From Fodinibacter luteus (GTDB taxonomy: Bacteria; Actinomycetota; Actinomycetes; Actinomycetales; Dermatophilaceae), in the NCBI RefSeq assembly GCF_039541575.1, contig NZ_BAABGM010000010.1:62001-126000 (forward strand): a stretch of DNA of 64,000 bases, given 5' to 3'. A program made the translations under genes and the position numbers. The stretch's first letter is position 1. Each line of letters begins with the position of its first letter. This document shows positions 41,268-51,244 of the stretch, piece by piece. The notes under the pieces were generated by a model. It searched no databases. It was given only the letters and a program-made list of their open reading frames with translations, and was not told the origin of the DNA.

Positions 41268-43526
41268 ATGACGGATGCCGGTGGGCTGCCCCTCCCGATG
41301 TGGGCGGGCGGGTCACCCGACCGCGAGGACGCCTCGGCCCTGGCCGTCGACGCCGATGACCGGCTCGGCCGCGGCGACGTCGACGGCGCGGTCGCCTCGC
41401 TGCGCGAGGCGTGGACCCTCGTCGAGGACGACCCCGGGAGCGCCGGGACGGCCGCGGCCTGCCTGCGCGTCCTCCTCCACCTCGGCAACGTCGACCGCGC
41501 CGTCGACCTCCTCCTCCCGCGGCTCGGCTGGGCCGGCGAGGTCGCCGAACCATGGGAGCGGATGTGGTTCTGCGCCACCGCCGCCCACGTCCTCGAGCAG
41601 GCCGGCTCGTCCGGCCTCGCCCCTGCGACCGTCGGTGGCCGGGCCGCCGCGGAGGTCGCCGCCGACCTGGCGCGCACGGCCGGCGCCCTCGCCTCGTCGT
41701 TCGACGCGCACGACGGGTCGGCCGGGGCCGCCCGGGCTCTCGCCGCGGCCCACGACCCGGCCCTCGTCGGGTCCGAGCCCACCCTGCCCCCGACCCGGCT
41801 GCCGAGCACGCCACCCCCTCGACCCGACCCCGCGGATGCCGTGCCCGCGACCACCCCCGTCGTCGACCGGGCGGCCGCCCTGCGGGAGGCCATCGCATCG
41901 TCGCAGGGCGACCTCGAGGCCCACACCGGGGCCTGGCTGCGCGACCGGGACGCCCTCCTGCCCGTCGCCTCCACCGACGAGTGGGTCGCCGTCTCGCTCC
42001 TCGACCGGGTGAGCGCCCAGGCGGCAGGGGACCCCCGGCGGCACCGCGAGCTGCTCACCTCGGCCCTCGAGGCCGCCCGGGCGGCCGGGGACCTCGCGGG
42101 CGAGGTGCGCTCCGCGGGGGAGCTGGCGGTGCTCGACGTCGTCGTGGCGACCCGGCCCGAGGCGGCCACCGAGGCGCGGGCGAGGGCCCGGGCGTGCGCC
42201 GAGCGGCTCGAGTCGAACGGGAAGGACGCCGAGGCCGCCGGCCTCTGGCGGCGGCTCGCGTGGTTCGGCGGCGCGGGGGACGCGGCCGGCGACATCGGCC
42301 GCGCCGCGGCGGCCTACGGCCGGGCCGGCCTCGACGAGCCCCGGCTGCTCTGCCTCGTCGAGGGCGCGGCGGCCGTCGCCCCCACGGACCCCGTGACGGC
42401 ATCCGGCATCCTCGACGACCTCGAGCCGCACACCGACGGGCGACCCGAGCTGGCGGCCACCGTGCTCGACGTGCGCGCCCGGCTCGCCCGGGCCGCCGGC
42501 GACCTCGACGCCGCGCAGACCCACCTGCGGCGCGCGCTGCGGATCCGCGGCGTCCCCGACCGGGTCCGGCTCGCCGCGCTCCTCGCGCTGAGCGACGTGC
42601 TCGTCGAGCAGGGCGCCTGGGACGAGCTCGAGGGGCCGGCCGCCGACCTCGTGGCCGCCGCGACCCGCGACCACGACCCCGTGCTGCTCGCCTACGGGCA
42701 GCGCTTCCTCGGCCTCGCGTACGTCGAGACCGGCCGGCCCGCTGAGGCCGCCGAGCTGCTCGAGGCCGCGCTGCCGGTACTGCGCGAGCACGGGCCCGGA
42801 CTCGTCGGGCCGGTCGCGTGGGCCCTGGGCAACGCGCTCGCGACGCTGGGCCGGTGGGAGCGGGCCACCGGGGCGTTCTCGGCCGCTGCGGAGGCCTTCG
42901 ACGCCGACGGGCGCCTCCTCGAGGCGGCCCACGCGCACTGGCGGGCGGCAGCGACCGCGTGGGAGTCCGACGACGCCGTCGCCGCTGCCGGGCACTTCGA
43001 CGTGGCCGCGACGCGGGCGCACGACTGCGGGGCTGTCGCGCTCCACGTCGACGCGCTGCGGTCCCGGGCCGCGCTGCGCGCCGAGGGGGGCGACGTCGAC
43101 GGGGGCCTTCGTGCCCTCGACGACGCCGTGGCGTCGGGCGAGCGCCTGGCCGCCCGGCTCGGCTCGGTGCCCGACGAGGCCTTCGACCCCGAGGTCCTCG
43201 AACCGGACGTCCTGCGCCAGGGGGCGCACCTGCTCGCCGACGGCGGACGGGTCGACGAGGCCGTGGCGCGGCTCGGGCGAGCCCGGGCCCTCGTCGGCGG
43301 CGACCTCGAGATCGTGCTGCGGGCGGAGGCCGCGATGGTGCTCGCGGACGCCGACCGGCTCGACGAGGTGGAGCCGGACCTGCGCGCAGTGGTCGCCGAG
43401 CTGCACGCCGCCGGTCTCGCCGACCCGCGGGCCGAGGCCGCGGGCGTCCTCGCGCGGGCCCTCGACCGGGCCGGTCGCACCGTCGAGGCCGAGGAGGCGT
43501 GGGCCAGGTGGGGGCCCGACGCCTGA
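41268..43526 (+). CDS. TPR-rich protein
   Basis: 752 aa from ATG at 41268, 6 bases after TTGGAT (leaderless). The whole chain is Ala/Leu/Arg-rich helical repeats; recognisable TPR-like units include DLDAAQTHLRRALRIRG, FLGLAYVETGRPAEAAELLE and ALGNALATLGRWERATGAF. A Pro-rich linker (PPTRLPSTPPPRPDPADA) splits an N-terminal block (1-175) from the rest. No catalytic motif or signal peptide. It is probably a scaffold. Divergent from the sigma fusions, so a link is possible but unproven. Confidence 0.75.
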   Translation: MTDAGGLPLPMWAGGSPDREDASALAVDADDRLGRGDVDGAVASLREAWTLVEDDPGSAGTAAACLRVLLHLGNVDRAVDLLLPRLGWAGEVAEPWERMWFCATAAHVLEQAGSSGLAPATVGGRAAAEVAADLARTAGALASSFDAHDGSAGAARALAAAHDPALVGSEPTLPPTRLPSTPPPRPDPADAVPATTPVVDRAAALREAIASSQGDLEAHTGAWLRDRDALLPVASTDEWVAVSLLDRVSAQAAGDPRRHRELLTSALEAARAAGDLAGEVRSAGELAVLDVVVATRPEAATEARARARACAERLESNGKDAEAAGLWRRLAWFGGAGDAAGDIGRAAAAYGRAGLDEPRLLCLVEGAAAVAPTDPVTASGILDDLEPHTDGRPELAATVLDVRARLARAAGDLDAAQTHLRRALRIRGVPDRVRLAALLALSDVLVEQGAWDELEGPAADLVAAATRDHDPVLLAYGQRFLGLAYVETGRPAEAAELLEAALPVLREHGPGLVGPVAWALGNALATLGRWERATGAFSAAAEAFDADGRLLEAAHAHWRAAATAWESDDAVAAAGHFDVAATRAHDCGAVALHVDALRSRAALRAEGGDVDGGLRALDDAVASGERLAARLGSVPDEAFDPEVLEPDVLRQGAHLLADGGRVDEAVARLGRARALVGGDLEIVLRAEAAMVLADADRLDEVEPDLRAVVAELHAAGLADPRAEAAGVLARALDRAGRTVEAEEAWARWGPDA

Positions 43527-43529
43527 GGG

Positions 43530-44936
<1,407 letters not shown>

Positions 44937-45018
44937 GCGCGCAAGGCTAGCCGGGGCCCGACCCTCCGACCGAACCGGTCAGCCGGGCCAGCCGGGCCAG
45001 CCCGTAGGCTGGTCCACC

Positions 45019-45303
45019 GTGTCCAGCCTCCGTGAGTCCTTCGAGCGCGCCAGCCTGCCGGCCCTGACCTGGCTGAGCGGCCTGCCCCGCGTCGTGCCCT
45101 TCCTGTTCGTCCTCGCTCTCGTCGTCGCCGGCCTCCTCGTCCCCGGCTGGGGCTGGGTGCTCATCGCCGTCGCCGTGCTGCTCCTCGCGTGGATCGCCCT
45201 GCTCGCCTGGCCCCGGCTCTCGGTGGCCGAGCGACTCATGCGGGTCGCCGTCGTCGTCATGCTCGCCGCCATCGCCATCACCCAGGCGGTCCCCCGCGGC
45301 TGA
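45019..45303 (+). CDS. Small two- or three-helix membrane protein
   Basis: 94 aa from GTG at 45019; TAGGCT lies 8 bases upstream. Hydrophobic segments: VVPFLFVLALVVAGLLVPG, VLIAVAVLLLAWIALLA and VAVVVMLAAIAITQAV. The N-terminus SSLRESFERASLPALTWLSG is amphipathic. I recall similar small actinobacterial proteins next to glyS, with no known role. It ends 6 bases before the Zur-box region. Confidence 0.7.
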   Translation: MSSLRESFERASLPALTWLSGLPRVVPFLFVLALVVAGLLVPGWGWVLIAVAVLLLAWIALLAWPRLSVAERLMRVAVVVMLAAIAITQAVPRG

Positions 45304-45309
45304 CGCATT

Positions 45310-45346
45310 TGACAACCATTCTCAATGCGAATGAGAATGGTTGTCA
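45310..45346 (+). promoter_or_regulatory. Zur box and promoter of the zinc uptake operon
   Basis: TGACAACCATTCTCA (45310-45324) is mirrored perfectly at 45332-45346, with a 7-base centre. It contains the Zur/Fur-like TGAnAAT core. The -10-like GAGAAT (45334-45339) and the znuA ATG (45346) lie in the right arm, so zinc-loaded Zur would block a leaderless start. Confidence 0.85.
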
Positions 45347-46233
45347 TGAAGCCGGCCCTCGCCCTCCTCGCGTGCGCCCTGCTCCTCGGCGGGTGCGGAG
45401 CCGGTGACGTGGGCGCCGGCTCCGACGCGGCGGACGGCAGGATGCCGGTCACCGCCGCGTTCTACCCGCTCGCCTTCCTCTCCGAGCGGGTCGGTGGCGA
45501 CCTCGTCGAGGTCTCGACGCTCACCAAGCCGGGCACCGAGCCCCACGACCTCGAGCTGACGCCGAAGGCCGTCGCCGGGCTGTCGCAGGCCAGGGCCGTC
45601 GTCCTCCTCGCGGGTTTCCAGCCCGCCGTCGACGAGGCGGTGGCGTCGCAGGCGGGCGAGGCGGCCGTCGACGTCACCGACGCCGCGGAGCTCACCCCCG
45701 GGCCCGGCGGGACCACCGACCCGCACTTCTGGCTCGACCCGACCCGGATGGCCGCGGTCGCGACCTCGCTCGGCGAGGCCTTCGCCGAGCGCGACCCCGA
45801 CGACGCGGCAGCGTACCGCGCGAACGCCGCCGCGCTCGTCACCGACCTCACCGCCCTCGACGAGGAGTACCGCACCGGCCTGGCGTCGTGCGAGAGCACC
45901 GAGCTCGTCACCGGCCACGCGGCCTTCGGGTACCTCGCACAGCGCTACGGGCTCGGGCAGGAGGGCATCGCCGGCATCTCCCCCGACGCCGAGCCCGACG
46001 CCGCGACCCTGCGCGAGCTCACCGAGCACGTCCGCGAGGCCGGGGTGACCACGGTCTACGCCGAGACGCTCGTCCCCCCCGCGCTCGCCGAGACGATCGC
46101 CCGCGAGACGGGTGCGAAGGTCGCCGTCCTCGACCCCCTCGAAGGGATCACGGACGCCTCGGCGGGTGCGGACTACCTTGAGGTCATGCGCGCCAACCTG
46201 CGCACCCTGCGCGAGGGTCAGTCCTGCTCGTGA
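45346..46233 (+). CDS. znuA: Zinc-binding lipoprotein ZnuA
   Basis: 295 aa from ATG at 45346; an in-frame ATG at 45325 would lie inside the operator and add no signal. Signal MKPALALLACALLLGGC has lipobox LGGC. Metal ligands typical of cluster A-I binding proteins: His in GTEPHDLELT, DPHFWLDP, TGHAAFGYLA and acidic YAETLVPP/SPDAEPDA. It lacks the long His-rich loop of many ZnuA proteins; instead ZnuB has a His-rich tail. Confidence 0.9.
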   Translation: MKPALALLACALLLGGCGAGDVGAGSDAADGRMPVTAAFYPLAFLSERVGGDLVEVSTLTKPGTEPHDLELTPKAVAGLSQARAVVLLAGFQPAVDEAVASQAGEAAVDVTDAAELTPGPGGTTDPHFWLDPTRMAAVATSLGEAFAERDPDDAAAYRANAAALVTDLTALDEEYRTGLASCESTELVTGHAAFGYLAQRYGLGQEGIAGISPDAEPDAATLRELTEHVREAGVTTVYAETLVPPALAETIARETGAKVAVLDPLEGITDASAGADYLEVMRANLRTLREGQSCS

Positions 46234-47048
46234 CGACACCGTCGACGTCCCCGCTCGTCCGGCTGCGGTCGGCGGCCTTCGGGTACGCCGACCGCCCCGT
46301 CGTGTCCGGGGTCGACCTCGACGTGAGCGCCGGCGAGGTCGTCGCGCTCCTCGGCCCCAACGGGTCGGGCAAGTCCACCCTCGTGCGCGGCATCCTCGGC
46401 CTCGCTGACCGGCACGCGGGTGAGGTCGAGCTGTTCGGCACCCCCCTCGACCGCTTCGACGAGCACACCCGGATCGGCTACGTCCCGCAGCGCCACTCGC
46501 TCTCGGCGTCGGTGCGCGCGACCGTCACCGAGATCGTCGAGGTCGGTCGCCTCCCCCACCGCCCCTGGTGGCGACCGTCGTCGCGCGAGGACCACGCCAT
46601 CGTCCGCGAGGCCGTCGCCGACGTGGGGCTCGGAGACCGCGCCCACGAGGAGGTCGCGTCCCTGTCCGGGGGGCAGCAGCGCCGGGTGCTCATCGCCCGG
46701 GCGCTCGCCGGGCGCCCGGAGATGCTCGTCATGGACGAGCCGACCGCGGGGGTCGACCGCACGAGCCAGGAGGCCCTCGCGGTCGTGCTCCGCCGGCTCG
46801 CCGACCGCGGCACCTCGATGGTCGTCGTGACCCACGAGCTCGAGGCCCTCGAGGGTCTCGTCACCCGGATCGTCTGCCTCGACACCGGCCACGTCGACTT
46901 CGACGGCAGCCCCGCGGCGTACGCCGAGCACCTCGTGCGGCACGCCGTCGGCTCGGGCCACCACCACGCCCACGAGGACTCCCCGCGCCATGGGCACGTC
47001 ATCGGTGCGGCGCCGCTCGACCCCACGCCGCGGGAGGTCGTGCCGTGA
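46230..47048 (+). CDS. znuC: Zinc ABC transporter ATPase
   Basis: 272 aa; GTG at 46230 overlaps the znuA stop. Walker A GPNGSGKST, signature LSGGQQRRVLIARAL, Walker B MLVMDEPTAGVD, switch VVTHELE. The C-terminal end carries a small His cluster (GHHHAHEDSPRHGH). It energises zinc import by ZnuB. Confidence 0.93.
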   Translation: MTTPSTSPLVRLRSAAFGYADRPVVSGVDLDVSAGEVVALLGPNGSGKSTLVRGILGLADRHAGEVELFGTPLDRFDEHTRIGYVPQRHSLSASVRATVTEIVEVGRLPHRPWWRPSSREDHAIVREAVADVGLGDRAHEEVASLSGGQQRRVLIARALAGRPEMLVMDEPTAGVDRTSQEALAVVLRRLADRGTSMVVVTHELEALEGLVTRIVCLDTGHVDFDGSPAAYAEHLVRHAVGSGHHHAHEDSPRHGHVIGAAPLDPTPREVVP

Positions 47049-48031
47049 GCGAGATCCTCGCCCTGGACTTCATGCGCCAGGCCCTCCTCGCGGCGCTGCT
47101 CGCCGGGTTCGCGGCCCCCCTCGTCGGCGTCTTCCTCGTCCAGCGCCGGATGTCCCTCATCGGCGACGGCATGGGGCACGTGGCCCTCGCCGGGGTCGCG
47201 GTCGGCGTGCTGACGGGGCAGGCCCCGGTGCTCACCGCGCTCGTGGCGGCGGTCGCCGCGGCGGTCGCGATCGAGCTCATCCGCGCCTCGGGTCGCACGA
47301 GCGGCGACACCGCACTCGCCGTCATGTTCTACGGCGGCATCGCCCTCGGCGTGGTGCTCATCGCCCGGTCGAGCGCCGGCACCCCCGCCAACCTCACGGC
47401 CTACCTCTTCGGCGCGATCCTCACGACCGACCGCACCGACATCGTCGTGTTCGCCGTGCTCGCCGCCGTCGTCCTCGCGACGACGCTCCTCCTGCGACAC
47501 CGGTTCTTCGCCGTCGCCAACGATGAGGAGTACGCGCGCGCCGTCGGCATCCCGGTCCTGCGCTACAACATCGTGCTCGCCGTGCTCACCGCGGTCACCG
47601 TCGTCGTCTCGATGCGGGTCGTCGGCCTGCTGCTCATCAGCGCGCTCATGATCCTGCCCAACGCGACCTCCCAGCTGTTCGCGCGCAGCTTCCGGGCGGG
47701 GCTGTGGTGGGCCGTCGCCATCGGCGTCACGTGCAGCGTCGGGGGTGTGCTCGTGTCGTACGCCGCGGAGACGCCGTCGGGTGGCACGATCGTCCTCCTC
47801 GCCGTCGGCGCCTTCCTCGCCGCGAGCACGGTCACGGCGCTGCTGGCCCGCGCCCGGCGCGCCGCCCATGCGCGGGCCGAACGGCACGACCACGAGCACG
47901 GACCCGGGTGCGGCCACCCCGCCGTCGACCACGACGACCACGTCGACTACCTCCACGACGGGCACCGTCACGCCGCGCACGAGGGGCACTACGACGAGCA
48001 CGGCACGCACGCGGGAGTGGAGACGCGATGA
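47045..48031 (+). CDS. znuB: Zinc ABC permease with His-rich tail
   Basis: 328 aa; GTG at 47045 overlaps znuC. The first 270 residues are the ABC-3 type permease with about eight helices (MSLIGDGMGHVALAGVAVGV, VVGLLLISALMILPNATS). The last 55 residues are hydrophilic and contain about 18 His with Asp/Glu (DHEHGPGCGH, DHDDHVDYLHDGHRH). This cytosolic tail could buffer or gate zinc. Confidence 0.92.
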   Translation: MSEILALDFMRQALLAALLAGFAAPLVGVFLVQRRMSLIGDGMGHVALAGVAVGVLTGQAPVLTALVAAVAAAVAIELIRASGRTSGDTALAVMFYGGIALGVVLIARSSAGTPANLTAYLFGAILTTDRTDIVVFAVLAAVVLATTLLLRHRFFAVANDEEYARAVGIPVLRYNIVLAVLTAVTVVVSMRVVGLLLISALMILPNATSQLFARSFRAGLWWAVAIGVTCSVGGVLVSYAAETPSGGTIVLLAVGAFLAASTVTALLARARRAAHARAERHDHEHGPGCGHPAVDHDDHVDYLHDGHRHAAHEGHYDEHGTHAGVETR

Positions 48032-48441
48032 CCGAGCAGGACCGGTCCACGGAGCGGCGACCGACCCGGCAACGGGCGGCGATCGCGCAGGCCCTCGTCG
48101 GGTCCGGCGAGTTCCGCTCGGCGCAGGAGATCCACGCCGCCCTGGCCGGCTCGGGCACCAAGGTCGGGCTCGCCACCGTCTACCGCAACCTGCAGGCCAT
48201 GGCCCTCGACGGCGAGGTCGACGTCATCCGCGCCCCCGACGGCGAGGCCGTCTACCGGTCGTGCTCGACCGAGCACCACCATCACGTGGTGTGCCGCTCC
48301 TGCGGGGTCGCCGTCGAGGTCACGGGGGATGCCGTCGAGCGCTGGGCCGAGGCCGTCGCCGCGGCCCACGGGTTCACCGAGGTCCGGCACACCGTCGAGA
48401 TGGACGGCCTGTGCCCGGCCTGCTCGGCACGCGACAGGTGA
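48028..48441 (+). CDS. zur: Fur-family zinc repressor Zur
   Basis: 137 aa; ATG at 48028 overlaps the znuB stop. Winged helix RPTRQRAAIAQALVG and VGLATVYRNLQAMALDGEVD; metal sites STEHHHHVVCRSCG and GLCPACSARDR (two Cys-x2-Cys pairs, structural zinc). Regulator in the operon it controls gives feedback through the Zur box before znuA. Confidence 0.92.
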   Translation: MTEQDRSTERRPTRQRAAIAQALVGSGEFRSAQEIHAALAGSGTKVGLATVYRNLQAMALDGEVDVIRAPDGEAVYRSCSTEHHHHVVCRSCGVAVEVTGDAVERWAEAVAAAHGFTEVRHTVEMDGLCPACSARDR

Positions 48442-48471
48442 GCCTCGTCGCGCGGCCGTAGGCTCTGGCCC

Positions 48472-49011
48472 ATGGAGACACTCGTGCTGACCGTCATCGG
48501 CGACGACCGTCCCGGCCTGGTCTCGGCGCTGTCCTCGCGCCTCACCGCACGGGGGGCGTTGTGGGAGCGCAGCCAGCTGCTCCGGCTGGCCGGCAAGTTC
48601 GCGGGGATCATCGAGGTCGTCGTCCCCGCACCCGAGGTCGACGACCTCGTCGCCGACCTCCGGGGCCTGGGCGCCGAGGGGCTCGACGTGACGGTCGCGC
48701 GGGCCGGCGCGTCGGAGCAGCCCGCGGCGCAGCGGCTCAGCCTCGAGCTCGTCGGCGCCGACCGGCCGGGCATCGTCGCCGAGATCTCCGCGCTGCTCTC
48801 GGAGCGCCGGATCAGCATCGAGGAGCTCGCCACGTCGGTGACGGAGGCCCCGATGGCCGGCGGCATGCTCTTCGAGGCGCACGCGGTGCTCGCGGCACCC
48901 GCCGACGCCGACGGGTCAGCGCTGCGGGCGGCCCTGGAGTCCCTCGCCGACGAGCTCATGGTCGACATCGAGCTCGCCGACGGGGCCGACGGCGGCTCGC
49001 GCGACGGGTAG
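48472..49011 (+). CDS. Two-ACT-domain protein (GcvR-like)
   Basis: 179 aa; ATG follows TAGGCT by 7 bases. Two ACT domains: residues 1-75 (VLTVIGDDRPGLVSALSSRL) and 85-165 (LELVGADRPGIVAEISALLS). The layout matches GcvR-type regulators, which bind amino acids. No DNA-binding domain. The target is unknown. Confidence 0.85.
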   Translation: METLVLTVIGDDRPGLVSALSSRLTARGALWERSQLLRLAGKFAGIIEVVVPAPEVDDLVADLRGLGAEGLDVTVARAGASEQPAAQRLSLELVGADRPGIVAEISALLSERRISIEELATSVTEAPMAGGMLFEAHAVLAAPADADGSALRAALESLADELMVDIELADGADGGSRDG

Positions 49012-49017
49012 CGGACC

Positions 49018-49815
49018 TCAGGCCGGGGGCGCCGTCGGTGTGTCGACGGCGCCGCCGTAGCGGCGCTCCCGGTCGACGTAGGTCTGGATCGCGGCCCACA
49101 GGTCGCGCCGGTCGTAGTCGGGCCAGAGCCGGTCCTGGAAGACCATCTCGGCGTAGGCGCTCTGCCAGAGCAGGAAGTTGCTCGTGCGCTGCTCTCCGCT
49201 CGAGCGCACGAACAGGTCGACGTCGGGCATGTCCGGCTCGGGCAGGTACCGCGCGACGGTGTCCTCGTCGACCGACCGGGGCCTGAGGCGCCCGCGGGCG
49301 ACGTCCTCGGCGAGCCGCTGCACGGCATCCCCGATCTCGGCCCGGCCGCCGTAGTTGACGCAGAAGTACAGGGTGAGCCCGGTGTTGTGGCGGGTCAGCT
49401 CCTGGGCGACCTCGAGCTCCTTGATGACCGAGCCCCACAGCCGTGGGCGACGGCCGACCCACCGCATCCGCACGCCCCAGCCGTGCAGCTCGTCGCGGCG
49501 GCGGCGGATGACGTCCCGGTTGAACCCCATGAGGAAGCGCACCTCGTCGGGGCTGCGCTTCCAGTTCTCCGTCGAGAAGGCGTACGCCGACAGGTGCGTC
49601 ACGCCGACCTCGATGGCGCCCGCGACGACGTCGAGCAGGGCCGCCTCCCCCTCCTCGTGACCCTTCGTGCGCGGCAGCCCGCGCTGGTTGGCCCAACGGC
49701 CGTTGCCGTCCATGACGACGGCGACGTGGCGCGGCATCCGGTCGGCGGGGATGACGGGCGGCCGGGCCCCGCTCGGGTGTGGAAACGGCGGCGGGTACGG
49801 GCTCGGCGCGCTCAC
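49018..49815 (-). CDS. uppS: Isoprenyl (undecaprenyl/decaprenyl) diphosphate synthase
   Basis: 265 aa from GTG at 49815, overlapping the recO stop. The cis-prenyltransferase motif is VAVVMDGNGRWANQRGLPR (catalytic Asp36), with HLSAYAFSTENWKR and DLFVRSSGEQRTSNFLLWQ. It makes the lipid carrier for cell-wall synthesis at the membrane face. The first 25 residues are Pro-rich. Pairing recO-uppS is usual in actinobacteria. Confidence 0.94.
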   Translation of the reverse strand: MSAPSPYPPPFPHPSGARPPVIPADRMPRHVAVVMDGNGRWANQRGLPRTKGHEEGEAALLDVVAGAIEVGVTHLSAYAFSTENWKRSPDEVRFLMGFNRDVIRRRRDELHGWGVRMRWVGRRPRLWGSVIKELEVAQELTRHNTGLTLYFCVNYGGRAEIGDAVQRLAEDVARGRLRPRSVDEDTVARYLPEPDMPDVDLFVRSSGEQRTSNFLLWQSAYAEMVFQDRLWPDYDRRDLWAAIQTYVDRERRYGGAVDTPTAPPA

Positions 49816-50537
49816 CGCTCCACCATACGGAGGCTGCGGATGCCGCGTTCGAGGTGCCACTGGAGGAAGGCGGCGGTCAGGCCGCTGCCCTCGCGCCGGT
49901 GCCGCGGGTCGGAGGCGTCGGCGACGGCCCAGTCGCCGGCGAGCAGGGCGGCCAGGAGGAGCAGCGTCTCGGGGGCGGGCGCCGCCGACCCCGGCGGTCG
50001 GCAACCGGGGCAGACCGCACCGCCGGCGACGACGTGGAAGCCGCGGTGCGGCCCGGGCGCCCCGCACTTGGCGCAGTCGTGGAAGCTCGGGGCCCAGCCG
50101 GCGACGGCCAGCGCGCGCAGCAGGTAGGCGTCGAGCACGAGGGTGGGGTCGTGCTCCCGGCCGGCGAGCGAGCGCACCGCCCCGCCGAGCAGGAGGTACT
50201 GCTGGAGGGCCGGCTCGCGCTCCTCGGTGAGCCGGTCGCACGTCTCGAGCATTGCGGTCGCGGCGGTCCACGACGGGTAGTCCCGCGCGATGGCGTCGCC
50301 CCACGGGTCGAGCGTCTCGACCTGGGTCACCGTGTCGAGGCTGCGCCCCTCGTAGCACTGGAGGTCGACGTGCATGGCCGGTTCGAGCCGCGAGCCGAAG
50401 CGCGACGTCGTGCGCCGCACGCCCTTGCCGACGACACGCACCTTGCCGAGGCGCCGGGTGAGGAGGGTGACGATGCGGTCGGCCTCACCCAGCTTCTGGG
50501 TGCGCAGGACGATCGCCTCGTCGCGGTAGAGGGGCAC
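49812..50537 (-). CDS. recO: DNA repair protein RecO
   Basis: 241 aa. GTG at 50537 was chosen over an ATG at 50558 because GACAAT lies 6 bases upstream and homologues begin LYRDxAxVLR. OB-fold N-terminus (RDEAIVLRTQKLGEADRIVT, KGVRRTTSRFGSRLEP) and a CAKCG...CPGC zinc-like pair. It helps load RecA at gaps. Confidence 0.92.
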   Translation of the reverse strand: MPLYRDEAIVLRTQKLGEADRIVTLLTRRLGKVRVVGKGVRRTTSRFGSRLEPAMHVDLQCYEGRSLDTVTQVETLDPWGDAIARDYPSWTAATAMLETCDRLTEEREPALQQYLLLGGAVRSLAGREHDPTLVLDAYLLRALAVAGWAPSFHDCAKCGAPGPHRGFHVVAGGAVCPGCRPPGSAAPAPETLLLLAALLAGDWAVADASDPRHRREGSGLTAAFLQWHLERGIRSLRMVER

Positions 50538-50620
50538 CGCACCATTGTCGGGCCTCATGTCCGGATCGGCGGGATGCCGCAGTGCTGGACTCCTGTTCGA
50601 TTCGCACCTAGGATCGGCGC

Positions 50621-51244
50621 ATGACCGCGCTGCAGGGCTCGCTGCTCGACCTCGCCGACGACGTCGTCGTCGGCCGGCTCGACGGCACGTCCCGCCGGCA
50701 CCTCTCGCACGGGGCCTGGGTCGACACCCTCACGGGGTGGGTCGGAGGCGCACACGGCCTGTACGCCGCCCTGCGCCGCGACGTTCCGTGGCACGCCGAG
50801 CGGCGCCAGATGTACGACGCGGTCGTCGACGTCCCCCGCCTGCTCTGCTTCTACGGTGAGGGGCAGCCCCTGCCCCACCCCGCCCTCGACGAGTGCCGCG
50901 TCGCACTCTCGCGCCACTACGCCCGAGAGCTCGGCGAGCCCTTCGTCACCGCCGGGCTGTGCCTCTACCGCGACGGGCGCGACTCGGTGGCCTGGCACGG
51001 CGACCGCATCGGGCGGTCACGGGAGCAGGACACCATGGTGGCCATCCTGTCGGTCGGGGCGCCGCGCGACCTCGTGCTCCGCCCGCGCGGCGGGGGGAGC
51101 TCGGTGCGGGTGCCGGCCGGCCACGGCGACCTCGTCGTCATGGGCGGGTCCTGCCAGCGCACGTGGGACCACTGCGTGCCGAAGACCGCCCGGCCGGTCG
51201 GGCCGCGGATCTCGGTGCAGTTCAGGGTCGCCGGCGTCCGGTGA
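50621..51244 (+). CDS. AlkB-like 2-oxoglutarate/Fe(II) dioxygenase
   Basis: 207 aa; ATG follows TAGGAT by 6 bases. Iron ligands WHGD (H-x-D) and later DHCVPK, with GPRISVQFR for 2-oxoglutarate binding at the C-terminus. Family members repair alkylated DNA bases by oxidative demethylation. The 3' end overlaps the convergent membrane protein gene by 23 bases. Confidence 0.88.
   Translation: MTALQGSLLDLADDVVVGRLDGTSRRHLSHGAWVDTLTGWVGGAHGLYAALRRDVPWHAERRQMYDAVVDVPRLLCFYGEGQPLPHPALDECRVALSRHYARELGEPFVTAGLCLYRDGRDSVAWHGDRIGRSREQDTMVAILSVGAPRDLVLRPRGGGSSVRVPAGHGDLVVMGGSCQRTWDHCVPKTARPVGPRISVQFRVAGVR

Noticed and set aside
41180..42295. Extension of sigma fusion copy 2 into the TPR gene region
   Set aside because: It is antisense to the TPR gene; GAGGAGG precedes the GTG at 41179 and sigma region 2 starts just after it.
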